This document shows positions 15,046 through 23,912 of a DNA stretch of 64,000 bases, in pieces. The notes under the pieces are model-generated. The model saw nothing but the letters and a program-made list of their open reading frames with translations. It was not told the DNA's origin and searched no databases. Source of the DNA: Methylobacterium planeticum (GTDB taxonomy: Bacteria; Pseudomonadota; Alphaproteobacteria; Rhizobiales; Beijerinckiaceae); contig NZ_VZZJ01000026.1 of the NCBI RefSeq assembly GCF_008806345.1, forward strand, positions 1 through 64,000, read 5' to 3'. The position numbers and the translations under genes are program-made. How positions within the stretch are numbered: the first letter of the stretch is position 1; each line of letters starts with the position of its first letter.

Positions 15046-18000
15046 TCAATCGGCCCGGTGGCGCTGAGCCAGATCGGCGAGGACGCGCGTCGAGAGATAG
15101 GGCTGATCGTGGTGGCTCACGAGGTTCGGGCTCTGAAAGCCGAGATCCGGGAGCTTCCCGCCGCAGGCGTCCCGAACCCGCTCCTTCTCGCGGTTGAAGC
15201 GGGCGTCATCCTGCGGGGAGGTGTCGAACGTCCGTGTCGCGCCCTCGTGGTGGTAGAGTTCGGCGTAGGGCGTCCAGAGGACGCGATAGCCCGCGGCCCG
15301 CGCGCGCAGGCAAAAATCCACGTCGTTCCAGGCGACCCGCAGCGTCTCGTCAAGGCCGCCGAGTTCGTCGAAGGTCGTTCGCCGAAAGGCCATGCAGGCG
15401 CCCGTCACCGCGGAGACGGCGCGGACGATGCGAAGCTGGTCGAGGTAGCCGGGGTCCCGGCGCGGCGTCCCCCGCCACCCGTGCCGTGCCTCGCCGTCCG
15501 GGTCGATCTCGATGCCGGCGTGCTGCACCCGATCATCCGGGTAGGAGAGCTTGGCGCCGACGACACCGACCTCGGGCCGCCATGCCTGCGAGACGAGCTC
15601 GTCCAGCCAGTCGTCGTTGATCACCACGGTGTCGTTGTTGAGGAGCAGCAGGACGTCGCCATCCGTCTGCGCCGCCCCGACATTGTTGCTGCGCGCCCAG
15701 TTGAAGACGCCCGCGCAGGACGCGGAGCGCAGGCGAGGATCCGAGGCGGCACGCGCCAGGAAGGCGTGCGTCTCCGGCTCGGAACTCTCGTTGTCGATCA
15801 CGAGCACCTCGAAGGCGGGATAGCGGGTCCGCGCGAGCAGGCTCTCGATGCATGGTCTCAGCAGGTCGACGCGGTCGCGGGTCGGCACCAGGATCGAGAC
15901 CTTGGGGGTGCCCGGGTACCGGTGGTGCAGGCGCAGGATGCCGGGCGCCGCGACCGCCGCCGCGACGGAGCGCCGCCCCGTCTCGTCGAGGAAGCGCCGG
16001 ACGAGGGCCGCCCCGGCCTCCGAGAGGGCGTCCGGCGCGCGCGCCGGGAGCGCCCGCCTGTGGACGAGAACCAGCGGCGCGTTCCCGATGCGGGCGGGGC
16101 CGGCGCGATGGCCGATGCGCAGGAGCAGATCCCACTGCAGCAACTCCCGCGCGTATCCGGGCGCCGACGGCCCGCGCCAGCCGCCGCAGGCGCCGATCAG
16201 CCTGCTCCTGAAGAGGACCAGGGCGGAGGGCGGACGGGCGAGGCCGGCATCGGGGTCCCAGCGGCCGTTGAAGGCCGGGTCCCGCCGCCCGCCGCCGCAG
16301 GCTCGGACATCCTCGTCGCACAGGAGGACGTCGCGCTGCGCCAGCATCGGGAGCACGGCCGCGAGCCTCCCGGCCGCGACGACGTCGCCGCGGTTGACGA
16401 GACAGGTGAAGGTTCCCCGGCATCGGCGCTGGGCCCGGCCGAGCACCGCCTCGGGCGTCCGGGACCGCCACGCGCTCACCATCGTGAGGGAGCGGGTGCG
16501 CAGGCTCCGGCAGAGCCTGCGGCAGAACAGGGTGCTCGCCGCATCGACCGGGGCGAGCACGATCTGGCCGTAGGCCGCCATGTCCCGCACCTGCCGCGAC
16601 AGCAGGCTCTGCTCGTCGGGATCGAGCGGCCGGTCGATCAGGACGATGACCGAGAGCGAGGCGTCCGGGACAGGATCGCCCGGAGGCACGGGCTGCTCGG
16701 CGCCCAGGCGCTCGCGCTCCTCGTCCCACCAGGCGTAGAGGTGCGGGGCGTGGACGGGCAGCCCGTGCGGGTAGACCGCCGCAAGCACGGAGTGCCGGCT
16801 CGCGGCCTCGGGCGAGGCGACGAGCGCGACCGCGAGGTCGGCCAGGGCCAGGCCGCGCTCCCCCGCATCCGGCAGGCGGCCGGCGGCCTGCCGGCAGAGG
16901 AGGGTGGCGCCGTCGCCCGTGCCCTGCAGCGACCGGAACTCGGGCGAGTGCAGGAAGTCCTCGGCGATGGATCGCAGGCCCTGTCCGCCGCGAAGATGCC
17001 GGACGTAATGCCTGAGCCCGTCCGGATCCGGATCGCGCCCGAGCACGACCCGGTACAGCAGGGTCAAATCCGCCAGGATGCGGCACTCGGCCGGGCTGAC
17101 CGGGTAGGTGAAGCCGAAACCGGCCCGGGCGCCGAGGTCCCGGATCACCCGGTCGCGCGCCGCCACGGCGCCCAGGCCGAACGCGTCGGTCTCGCCGGCC
17201 CGGACCCGCAACCGATCGAAATCCTCCTGCCGGTGCGCGGTCTCGTAGACGATCTCCAGGGCGAAGTGATCGTACTCGACCCGGCCCACGCGGCGCGCCA
17301 GCTCGGCGACCCGAAGCGGGACCGGCATCCCGGGCGGGCACACCTCGCCCTGTCCGTCGGACGGGTCCGGGCCGAACACCTCGTCGAAGGCGGCCGCGTC
17401 GAGGTTCGCGAAGTGGCGCAGGAGCTTCGTCATCTCGAAAGCCGAGCGCAGGTGGGTATCGGGGCGCGGCGCGCTCATGTTGGCGTCGCCCGCCCGGATC
17501 CGGAAAGCCGTCAGCGCCGCATCGAGCACGTGGATGTTGCGGCCGGCGACGAGCATCCGGATCCACATGTCGAGGTCCTGGTAGTTCGTCAGCCGCGGGT
17601 CATAGGCGCCGACCTGCTCGTAGGCCTCGCGGCGGATCATGGCGGTCGGCGCGCACAGGCAGTTGCCGTGGAAGAAGAACTGCCGGAGCCACGCGCGCCG
17701 CGAGAAATCCGGCAGGCGCAACGGCGCGCGGAAGTCGTTGAAGGGCACGGTCGGCGTGCCGCCCTCGTCGACGGCGAGCGGCATTCCGAAGACGATCGAG
17801 ACCTCCGGGTTCGCGTCGAGGAAGGCGGCCTGGGACGCGAGGCGGCCGGGCAGAGCCCAGTCGTCGGAGTTCAGGATCGCGAGGTAGCGCCCGCGGGCGC
17901 GGGCGATGGTGGCGTTCATGGCCCCCGAGATGCCGCGGTTCTCGGGCAGCACCGCGAGGTGGATGCGGGAATCGTCGAAGCTGCGCACGATCGCGGCGGT

Positions 18001-18987
18001 CGCGTCGGAGGAGGCGTCGTCCGTGACGACGATCTCGAAATCCTGGAACGATTGGTCGAGGATGCTCCGGATCGTCTGCGCCACGTAGGGCGCGTGGTTG
18101 TAGCTCTTCACGAGAACCGACACGCTCGGCGCCGAGGCGGCCCGCACCGGAGGGGCGGGGGCGTCGCCCGCCCGGACCGTGCCGGGCCGGGCGTCCCACC
18201 AGAGGGGCCGGGCCGCTTCGGCGGCGGGATCGAACCCCGCCCCGGACAGGTCGCGCGATTCGCGCTCCATCTCGTCCCAGAAGGCGCGCAGCCGCTCCGG
18301 TCCCCAGAGGTAATGCTGGCCGTAGCCGTTGCGGCGATCGATCGTGCCGAGGCGCTCGGCCTGAGCCGCCTCGCGCGCGGCGTTCCGCGCGAAGCCGAGA
18401 TGCTTGTAGTGCCAGAGCATCAGCGCGTCCCGGGCCGGCAGGCGGAGCCTGCCGTCGGGCTCGGCGGCGTGGCGGCCGGCGGTGAAGCCGCTCTCCCGAA
18501 GAGCCTCGGGCCGGAAGACGCTCAGCTTGTTGAAGGCGATGCGGGGCCTGCCGCGGGTGACCCGCTCGACGAGGAGGCCGGAATCGTCGGGCATCACCGG
18601 ATGGTTCATGTCGAAGCCGAGCGCCGGGATCAGCGTGACGCCCTGCGCCGCCTGCGCGGCGAGGTAGTCCCGCATCGTCCGGCCGCGGAGGTGGAGGTGC
18701 TCGTCGATCGCCGTGACGACGACCCAGTCGGCCGCGCCGCGGCTCTCCTTCCAGGCCTCGTCCTGCATGGCCTTGTGCGAGAGCACGAAGGATTCCGCCT
18801 CGACGCGCGCGAAGCTGCGGAGCTCCACCTTCGGGTGGGCCCGCAGCAGGTCGAGCGAGCCGTCGGTCGAGCCGTCGTCGTAGACGACGTAGCGGTCGAC
18901 AAAAGGGTCGTAGTGCCGGAAGAAGAAGCCGAGCATGTCGGCCTCGTCCCAGCAGACGGTGTAGAGGTGGACGACCGGCGTCCTCAC
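15046..18987 (-). CDS. Very large multidomain glycosyltransferase with DUF4214
   Basis: This 1313-residue protein probably builds a surface glycan. Domains in order: a GT2-type unit at 1-110 (VHLYTVCWDEADMLGF and YVVYDDGSTDGSLDLL), a second GT2 at about 287-480 (SVSVLVKSYNHAPYV, VTDDASSDAT, LNSDDWALPGR), a DUF4214 segment at about 640-690 (LTLLYRVVLGRDPDPDGLRH), a degenerate GT-like region near 770-900 and a C-terminal GT2 at about 1027-1260 (KVSILVPTRDRVDLL, LLLLNNDTVV). The GTG start overlaps the stop of the acetyltransferase gene by 4 nt. It is the last gene of the operon and probably transfers the sugar made by the upstream enzymes. Confidence 0.85.
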   Translation of the reverse strand: MRTPVVHLYTVCWDEADMLGFFFRHYDPFVDRYVVYDDGSTDGSLDLLRAHPKVELRSFARVEAESFVLSHKAMQDEAWKESRGAADWVVVTAIDEHLHLRGRTMRDYLAAQAAQGVTLIPALGFDMNHPVMPDDSGLLVERVTRGRPRIAFNKLSVFRPEALRESGFTAGRHAAEPDGRLRLPARDALMLWHYKHLGFARNAAREAAQAERLGTIDRRNGYGQHYLWGPERLRAFWDEMERESRDLSGAGFDPAAEAARPLWWDARPGTVRAGDAPAPPVRAASAPSVSVLVKSYNHAPYVAQTIRSILDQSFQDFEIVVTDDASSDATAAIVRSFDDSRIHLAVLPENRGISGAMNATIARARGRYLAILNSDDWALPGRLASQAAFLDANPEVSIVFGMPLAVDEGGTPTVPFNDFRAPLRLPDFSRRAWLRQFFFHGNCLCAPTAMIRREAYEQVGAYDPRLTNYQDLDMWIRMLVAGRNIHVLDAALTAFRIRAGDANMSAPRPDTHLRSAFEMTKLLRHFANLDAAAFDEVFGPDPSDGQGEVCPPGMPVPLRVAELARRVGRVEYDHFALEIVYETAHRQEDFDRLRVRAGETDAFGLGAVAARDRVIRDLGARAGFGFTYPVSPAECRILADLTLLYRVVLGRDPDPDGLRHYVRHLRGGQGLRSIAEDFLHSPEFRSLQGTGDGATLLCRQAAGRLPDAGERGLALADLAVALVASPEAASRHSVLAAVYPHGLPVHAPHLYAWWDEERERLGAEQPVPPGDPVPDASLSVIVLIDRPLDPDEQSLLSRQVRDMAAYGQIVLAPVDAASTLFCRRLCRSLRTRSLTMVSAWRSRTPEAVLGRAQRRCRGTFTCLVNRGDVVAAGRLAAVLPMLAQRDVLLCDEDVRACGGGRRDPAFNGRWDPDAGLARPPSALVLFRSRLIGACGGWRGPSAPGYARELLQWDLLLRIGHRAGPARIGNAPLVLVHRRALPARAPDALSEAGAALVRRFLDETGRRSVAAAVAAPGILRLHHRYPGTPKVSILVPTRDRVDLLRPCIESLLARTRYPAFEVLVIDNESSEPETHAFLARAASDPRLRSASCAGVFNWARSNNVGAAQTDGDVLLLLNNDTVVINDDWLDELVSQAWRPEVGVVGAKLSYPDDRVQHAGIEIDPDGEARHGWRGTPRRDPGYLDQLRIVRAVSAVTGACMAFRRTTFDELGGLDETLRVAWNDVDFCLRARAAGYRVLWTPYAELYHHEGATRTFDTSPQDDARFNREKERVRDACGGKLPDLGFQSPNLVSHHDQPYLSTRVLADLAQRHRAD

Positions 18988-19640
18988 GAGACCGCGAGCC
19001 CCTTGTAGCCGCCGAGATCCGGGCGGACGATCCGGGCCGGGTTGCCGAGCACCAGGGCGCCGGCCGGCACGTCGCGGGTCACCACCGCGCCGCCGCCGAC
19101 CACGGCGTTCTCGCCGATCGTCAGCTCGGGCAGGATGGTCGCCCCCGCGCCGATCACGGCGCCCCGGCCGATCGTGACGTGCCCCGCCACGACCACGCCG
19201 GGCCCGATCGACACGAAGGGACCGAGCCGGGCGTGATGCCCGAGGCTCGCCCCGCGGTTGACGAAGACGAAGGCGCCGAGGACCGAGCCGCTGCCGAGGC
19301 TGCAGCCGGCATTGACGTAGCTGCCCGGCCCGGCCTCCATCCGGCGGGGCGCCGGCACGCTCGGATCGATCAACGTGAAGGGATGCGCCAGGCCGGCCAC
19401 CGCCGCTTCGAGGGCGGCCACCTGCCGGTGCGCCGGCGTGAACAGGGGCACGAGGAACGGGAGGGCCCGCAGGGCGTCGTCGAGATCGCCGACCGCGCGG
19501 GCGGGAAGGTCCGCGGGCAGATGGCACGCGCCCGGCCGATTGCGGATGCCCGCCGCGACGGGCAGGCCGGCCCGGTGCAGGCTCTCCTCGACGTCGATCA
19601 GGACCGGCGAGCCGGTGCCGAACAGGAGGACGCCGCTCAT
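18984..19640 (-). CDS. Left-handed beta-helix sugar O/N-acetyltransferase (FdtC/NeuD-like)
   Basis: This 218-residue protein has an N-terminal nucleotide-sugar-binding type domain and a C-terminal hexapeptide-repeat beta-helix (repeats such as VLGAFVFVNRGASLGHHARL and VVVAGHVTIGRGAVIGAGAT). The final VGGGAVVTRDVPAGALVLGN is the usual cap. The likely catalytic His is in SLGHHA. By its place behind the ketoisomerase and aminotransferase genes it probably acetylates the 3-amino group of a dTDP-3-amino-3,6-dideoxyhexose using acetyl-CoA. It lies 22 bp after the aminotransferase and overlaps the glycosyltransferase start by 4 nt. Confidence 0.85.
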   Translation of the reverse strand: MSGVLLFGTGSPVLIDVEESLHRAGLPVAAGIRNRPGACHLPADLPARAVGDLDDALRALPFLVPLFTPAHRQVAALEAAVAGLAHPFTLIDPSVPAPRRMEAGPGSYVNAGCSLGSGSVLGAFVFVNRGASLGHHARLGPFVSIGPGVVVAGHVTIGRGAVIGAGATILPELTIGENAVVGGGAVVTRDVPAGALVLGNPARIVRPDLGGYKGLAVS

Positions 19641-19662
19641 CGGGGCCCCGCCGCGCGGACGC

Positions 19663-20766
19663 TCATCGGGGCCTCGCCGCGTGGAAGCTCGACACCGCCG
19701 CGACGATCCGATCCACGCCCTCCCGGGCGACCTCGGGCTGGATCGGCAGGCTGAGGAGCGTCCGGCTCAACGCGTCCGTGACGGGCAGGGGCCGGGCCGC
19801 CCCCTCGACGAAGGCCGGGTGACGATGCAGGCCCGGCGCGTAATGGACGGCGCTGCCGATGCCGGCCGCCGCGAGATGCCGCATCAGGCCGTCGCGGTCC
19901 GGGTGGGTGAGGGCGAACTGGTGGTAGACGCAGCCATCCGCCTCCGGCGGCAGCCCGAGGGCCGGGCAGGATCCGAGGGCCGCGCGGTAGCGGGAGGCGA
20001 TCGCCCGGCGCTCCGCGTTGCCGGCCTCGAGATGGGGCAGGAGGGCCAGGAGGATCGCGGCCTGGATCTCGTCGAGGCGCGCGTTGAAGCCGAGCGTCCG
20101 GCTGACCCGCTCGCCCGGCGCGAAGCCGTAGTTGCGCAACGATCTCAGGCGGTCCGCGAGGCCCGCGTCGTCCGTCACCACGGCGCCGCCGTCGCCGATG
20201 CAGCCGAGGTTCTTGGTGGGGTAGAACGAATAGGCGGCCGCGTGACCGAAGCCGCCGAGCCGGCGCCCATCCAGGGTGGCGCCGTGCGACTGCGCGCAAT
20301 CCTCGATGACCGCCAGGTGATGCCGGTCCGCGATCGCCATCAGCGCCGGCATGTCGCATGGATGCCCGAAGAGATGGACCGGCAGGAGAGCGGCCGAGCG
20401 CCCGTTCACCGCGTCGGCGACGGCCGCCGGATCGATGCAGCGGGTCCGCGCATCGACCTCGACGAAGCGGGGCTCGGCGCCGCATTGGAGGATCGCCTGG
20501 GCGCTGCCCGCGAAGGTCAGCGACGGCAGGATCACCTCGTCGCCGGGCCCGATCCCCAGAGCGCGCAGGCACAGCGTCAGGGCGTCGGTGCCGGATGCCA
20601 CCCCGACCCCGTGGCGCCCGCCGCAATGCCGCGCGAACGCCGCCTCGAAGGACGCGACGGCCGAGCCGAGGATGTAGGCGTCGCCGCCCAACACCGAGGC
20701 GATGGCCGCCTCGACCTCGCGCCTGAACCGGGCGATGCGCAGGGGCGGTGCCGCCTGCGGGATCAC
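19663..20766 (-). CDS. DegT/DnrJ/EryC1 sugar aminotransferase (FdtB-like)
   Basis: This 367-residue PLP enzyme transaminates nucleotide-linked keto sugars. Motifs include GVGVASGTDALTLCLRALG, PSLTFAGSAQAI, HLFGHPCDMP, VIEDCAQSHGA and SFYPTKNLGCIGDGGAVV, where the Lys forms the PLP Schiff base. The FdtB/QdtB group acts at C3 of dTDP-3-keto-6-deoxyhexoses. The start is GTG, overlapping the ketoisomerase stop by 4 nt, which indicates translational coupling. The substrate is inferred from the neighbouring FdtA-like gene. Confidence 0.88.
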   Translation of the reverse strand: MIPQAAPPLRIARFRREVEAAIASVLGGDAYILGSAVASFEAAFARHCGGRHGVGVASGTDALTLCLRALGIGPGDEVILPSLTFAGSAQAILQCGAEPRFVEVDARTRCIDPAAVADAVNGRSAALLPVHLFGHPCDMPALMAIADRHHLAVIEDCAQSHGATLDGRRLGGFGHAAAYSFYPTKNLGCIGDGGAVVTDDAGLADRLRSLRNYGFAPGERVSRTLGFNARLDEIQAAILLALLPHLEAGNAERRAIASRYRAALGSCPALGLPPEADGCVYHQFALTHPDRDGLMRHLAAAGIGSAVHYAPGLHRHPAFVEGAARPLPVTDALSRTLLSLPIQPEVAREGVDRIVAAVSSFHAARPR

Positions 20767-21197
20767 GCAGCGCGATCCGCGGCCACCATGTGCGGCTGCG
20801 CGCGATCGTAGTGCCGGGTTTCGCTGTAGCGCGCCGACGCGAAGACCAGCAGCACCGTCCTCGGCTCGAACTCGCGAAGATGGATCAGGATGCCGGGCTC
20901 GATCCAGAGTGCCTGGTCCCGGTCGCGCAGGCGAATGGCCGTCCGCTCCGAACCGTTGTCGACCTCGACCAGGACGGACCCGGAGAGGGGCACGATGAGC
21001 TCGTCGCAGGAATTCGCGTGCCCGCCGCGAACGACGCCCGTCCGGTCGACGCGCAGGAAGAAGATGCGCTCGGCCGGGAAGGGAAGATTGCCGGATTGCT
21101 CGAAGGCGACGAGTTCCCCGCGCGCGTCGGCATGCACGCGCTGGGACAGGAGACGGACGCCCGCGATGAGGTCCCTTCCTGAGGGGGTTGCCCGCAT
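20763..21197 (-). CDS. dTDP-4-keto-6-deoxyhexose 3,4-ketoisomerase (FdtA/QdtA family cupin)
   Basis: This 144-residue cupin matches the FdtA/WxcM family: RGELVAFEQSGNLPFPAERI, FFLRVDRTGVVRGGHA, then SGSVLVEVDNG. Characterised members move the keto group of dTDP-4-keto-6-deoxyglucose from C4 to C3. Their RGxHAH motif usually carries a second His, where this protein has RGGHAN (H60, N62). That could affect activity or product stereochemistry. It is the first gene of the operon, behind an AT-rich promoter region. The dTDP-4-keto precursor would come from RmlA and RmlB encoded elsewhere. Confidence 0.82.
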   Translation of the reverse strand: MRATPSGRDLIAGVRLLSQRVHADARGELVAFEQSGNLPFPAERIFFLRVDRTGVVRGGHANSCDELIVPLSGSVLVEVDNGSERTAIRLRDRDQALWIEPGILIHLREFEPRTVLLVFASARYSETRHYDRAQPHMVAADRAA

Positions 21198-21230
21198 TCC
21201 GTTCTCCCTGGGTATTGGATCGAATTATGG

Positions 21231-21785
21231 TCACAACCAAGAATGACAGCAAGTAGTTCTGATGCAACGTACAACATCTACATTCCGGCAAATCGAATAT
21301 TGAACTTTGGCAAGTTTTATTGCCGGTTTATCCCAAGACGTCCGGACTGGCAGGCCATGGAAGTCCGGACTGGCAGGCCATCGGGGCGACCCTTCGCGGA
21401 AGGCCGCGCGACCGCGTCCGCGCCTCGCATGCGGCATCCCGCCGAGGCTGGGGCATCCTCGCCCGCAGCGGCCTTCGGGGACGATGCGCCCGGGGCACCG
21501 GCGCCATCCGCTGATCCGCGACGGCGACGCCGTCGTCATGGGCGGCGACGATTGGGCGGCGACGATTGGGCGGCGACGATTGGGCGGCGGCGATTGGGCG
21601 GCGACGATGCGGCGAGCCTCCTCGACGCTGAGGCCGCAGGCGCTGGTCATCCCCTGGAGGGCACCGAGGGCGCGGGCGTATTCGGGACGGTTCGGGCATC
21701 CGGGAACGCCCCATGCCGCGGCCGCGGCGGGCACCGCGCCCCCCGTCGCGAGGGCCAGAAGGGCAACACCGTGCCTGAACAGCAC
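21231..21785 (-). CDS. Possible secreted protein with repeat-encoded middle
   Basis: From a GTG at 21785 the frame gives a signal-peptide-like start (FRHGVALLALATGGAVPAAA), then a plausible mature part (VPGCPNRPEYARALGALQGM, then SACGLSVEEARRIVAAQS). It then enters a 14-bp tandem repeat and becomes low-complexity. The natural C-terminus is unclear, because each repeat copy shifts the frame. The last 150 or so residues may not be real. I do not recognise a family. The N-terminal 60 residues are the credible part. Confidence 0.35.
   Translation of the reverse strand: MLFRHGVALLALATGGAVPAAAAAWGVPGCPNRPEYARALGALQGMTSACGLSVEEARRIVAAQSPPPNRRRPIVAAQSSPPMTTASPSRISGWRRCPGRIVPEGRCGRGCPSLGGMPHARRGRGRAAFREGSPRWPASPDFHGLPVRTSWDKPAIKLAKVQYSICRNVDVVRCIRTTCCHSWL
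21340..21381. repeat. Direct 19-bp repeat, two copies
   Basis: GTCCGGACTGGCAGGCCAT occurs at 21340-21358 and again at 21363-21381, with 4 bp between. It marks the edge between AT-rich promoter DNA of the sugar operon and normal GC-rich DNA. Confidence 0.85.
21539..21608. repeat. 14-bp tandem repeat, five copies
   Basis: TGGGCGGCGACGAT is repeated five times without gaps, with one substitution in the fourth copy. The unit is not a multiple of three. It lies inside the possible minus-strand secreted-protein frame, so gain or loss of one copy would change the reading frame downstream. Confidence 0.92.
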
Positions 21786-22082
21786 AGCCGATGCTCCGTG
21801 CGGTCGATCCCCGAACACCCGCCGCCGTCGATGCGACGTCCCGGATCCCGCAGCAGACCCTGGGTCCTGTCGACCGCGACCGGCGCGCCGTCCCGCGAGA
21901 CCCGGGGCGAGACGGCGCCCCGACCGCCTGATATGCCGTGCCGGCCGGGAATTCTCCGAGGCTCCGGCTTGGCAAACGTGGCGGCCGTGTCGATCGCAGG
22001 CGCCTTCGCCATTGCCCGTCCCGCAGAGAGATGTGAGATATCCCTGATGCAGGAGACGGGAAAAGGCCGACAGCTGCAAGGC

Positions 22083-22535
22083 ATGGCGGAGGCGCATGCG
22101 ATCCGGCGCAACGCGCCGCCGCCCTACCGGGGCGGCTGCCTCTGCGGGGCGGTGCGCTACGTCGCCGCCGCCCCGACGCTCGGCGCGCGCATCTGCCATT
22201 GCGCGACCTGCCGCGCCGCCATGGCGGCGCCGTACCTCGCCCAGGCGCAGTTCCCGCGCCGGGCCGTGAGCTGGGAGGGCACGACGGCGCGCTGGCGCTC
22301 GTCGGACCGGCTCTATCGCCATTTCTGCCCGCGCTGCGGCACCCGGCTGTTCCTGGAGCCGCGCGACGCCCCGCGCCTCGGCATCCCGCTCGCCACCCTC
22401 GACGACCCGGCCGCGATCCAGCCCGAGATGCATGTCTGGACCTGCGAGGCGCTGCCCTGGGCCCTCGGCCCCGACGCCCTGCCGCGCTACCCGCAGGGCT
22501 CGCCGCTGCCCTACCGGAAGCCGGCCGGGGCCTGA
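22083..22535 (+). CDS. GFA family protein (glutathione-dependent formaldehyde-activating-like)
   Basis: This 150-residue protein is a CENP-V/GFA zinc-binding fold. The metal ligands are seen in YRGGCLCGAVRYVAA (CxC), ICHCATCRAA (CxxC) and FCPRCGTRLF (CxxC). The family prototype was proposed to speed up S-hydroxymethylglutathione formation, but most members have no proven activity. The start could also be the ATG at 22047. It is transcribed alone and converges with the serine hydrolase gene. Confidence 0.85.
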   Translation: MAEAHAIRRNAPPPYRGGCLCGAVRYVAAAPTLGARICHCATCRAAMAAPYLAQAQFPRRAVSWEGTTARWRSSDRLYRHFCPRCGTRLFLEPRDAPRLGIPLATLDDPAAIQPEMHVWTCEALPWALGPDALPRYPQGSPLPYRKPAGA

Positions 22536-22563
22536 GCCCGGCGGGCGGGGCGCGCGCCCCGCC

Positions 22564-23838
22564 TCAATCCACCAGGGCCGCGTAGGTCAGCACCCGCAAT
22601 TCCCGGCGGATCGGCAGGGCCGAGGAGGGAACGAGCTGGGTCAGCAGGACCACGGCCATGTCCTCCGCCGGGTCGATCCAGAACGCCGTGCTGGCGACGC
22701 CGCCCCAGGCGACCTCGCCGGGGGAGCCGAGGATCTGGGCGCGGACCGGGTCGAGCATCACCGAGAAGCCGAGGCCGAAGCCGATCCCCGTGTAGGAGGA
22801 TTCGGCGAAGCGCGGCGTGCCCATGCTGGCGAGATCGCCGGGCAGCTGGTTGGCGAGCATCAGGGCGACGGTCTTGCGGCCGAGCAGCCGCACCCCGTCG
22901 AGGGCGCCGCCCCCCAGGATGAAGCGGCAGAAGCGCAGGTAGTCCGCGGCCGTCGAGACGAGGCCGCCGCCGCCCGAGGCGATCGCCGGGGGCCGGGCGT
23001 AGGGCGTGTCGACGGAATCGTCATAGAGCTTGAGGCTGCGGTCGCGGAACAGGGTGTAGTTCGCGGCGAGCCGCGGCAGCTTCTCGGGGGGCACGAAGAA
23101 GTCGGTGTCGACCATGCCGAGGGGCCGGATCACCCGCTCGCGCAGTACCTCGGCGAAATCCCGGCCGGTGACCACGGCCACGAGGTGGCCGAGCACGTCG
23201 GTGGCGACGCTGTAGTTCCACTGCTCCCCGGGCTGGGACAGGAGCGGGAGCCGGGCCACCCGCCCGACCACCTCGGCGAGGGTCGCCTCCGGCTGGTGGA
23301 AATCGACGCCGTTGCGCCGGTAGAGCTCGTCGACGAGGGTCGCCTCCATGAAGCCGTAGGTGAGGCCGGAGGTGTGGGTGAGGAGGTCCCGGATGGTGAT
23401 CGGGCGCCGGGCCGGCTCGCTGTCGAACTTGTTGCGGTTGCCGCCGGTGAGCACCCGCATCTCGGAAAATTCCGGCAGGAAGCGCGCCACCGGGTCGTCG
23501 AGCTGGAAGCGGCCCTCCTCGTAGAGCATCATCACCATCACCGAGGTGAGCGGCTTCGTCATCGAGTAGATGCGGGTGAGGGTGTCCTCGGTGAACGGGG
23601 TCCCGCGGGCGAGGTCGGCCCGGCCCGCGGCCCTGGCATAGGCGGTGCCGCCCCGGCGCGAGACCGTGACGGAGAGGCCCGCGAGCTTGCCCTCGGCGAC
23701 GAGCCGGTCCATCCAGCCGTCGATGCGCCCGAGCCGCTCGGGGCAGAGGCCCAGCGCCCGCGGGTCGGCCCCCGCATCCCCGTCGTTCCGATCCTGACTG
23801 TCCTGCCTGTTCTGCCTGTCCTGCACCCCGCCCTGCAT
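22564..23838 (-). CDS. Beta-lactamase-fold serine hydrolase/esterase
   Basis: This 424-residue protein belongs to the class C beta-lactamase-like family (EstB/LovD type). The catalytic Ser and Lys are S92 and K95 in YSMTKPLT. The Tyr of the YxN-like motif is Y208 in WNYSVATD. ITIRDLLTHTSGLTYG and RPLGMVDT are typical of the esterase members. No signal peptide is evident, so it is probably cytoplasmic. The start is uncertain; I take the ATG at 23838 because the residues before it look noncoding. Its N-terminus has a Gln/Asp/Arg run from short repeats. Confidence 0.85.
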   Translation of the reverse strand: MQGGVQDRQNRQDSQDRNDGDAGADPRALGLCPERLGRIDGWMDRLVAEGKLAGLSVTVSRRGGTAYARAAGRADLARGTPFTEDTLTRIYSMTKPLTSVMVMMLYEEGRFQLDDPVARFLPEFSEMRVLTGGNRNKFDSEPARRPITIRDLLTHTSGLTYGFMEATLVDELYRRNGVDFHQPEATLAEVVGRVARLPLLSQPGEQWNYSVATDVLGHLVAVVTGRDFAEVLRERVIRPLGMVDTDFFVPPEKLPRLAANYTLFRDRSLKLYDDSVDTPYARPPAIASGGGGLVSTAADYLRFCRFILGGGALDGVRLLGRKTVALMLANQLPGDLASMGTPRFAESSYTGIGFGLGFSVMLDPVRAQILGSPGEVAWGGVASTAFWIDPAEDMAVVLLTQLVPSSALPIRRELRVLTYAALVD

Positions 23839-23912
23839 CCCGCGCACTCCCTCGCTCGCCACCGGATCGCTGCCGGTGTAGCGGCGGTCCGCGCCGGCGA
23901 CAAACCGGCGCG

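Noticed and set aside
15046..19527. Single 1493-residue protein including part of the acetyltransferase region
   Set aside because: Upstream of the GTG at 18987 the frame is a shadow of the acetyltransferase gene.
21539..21608. CRISPR array
   Set aside because: The 14-bp units have no spacers between them.
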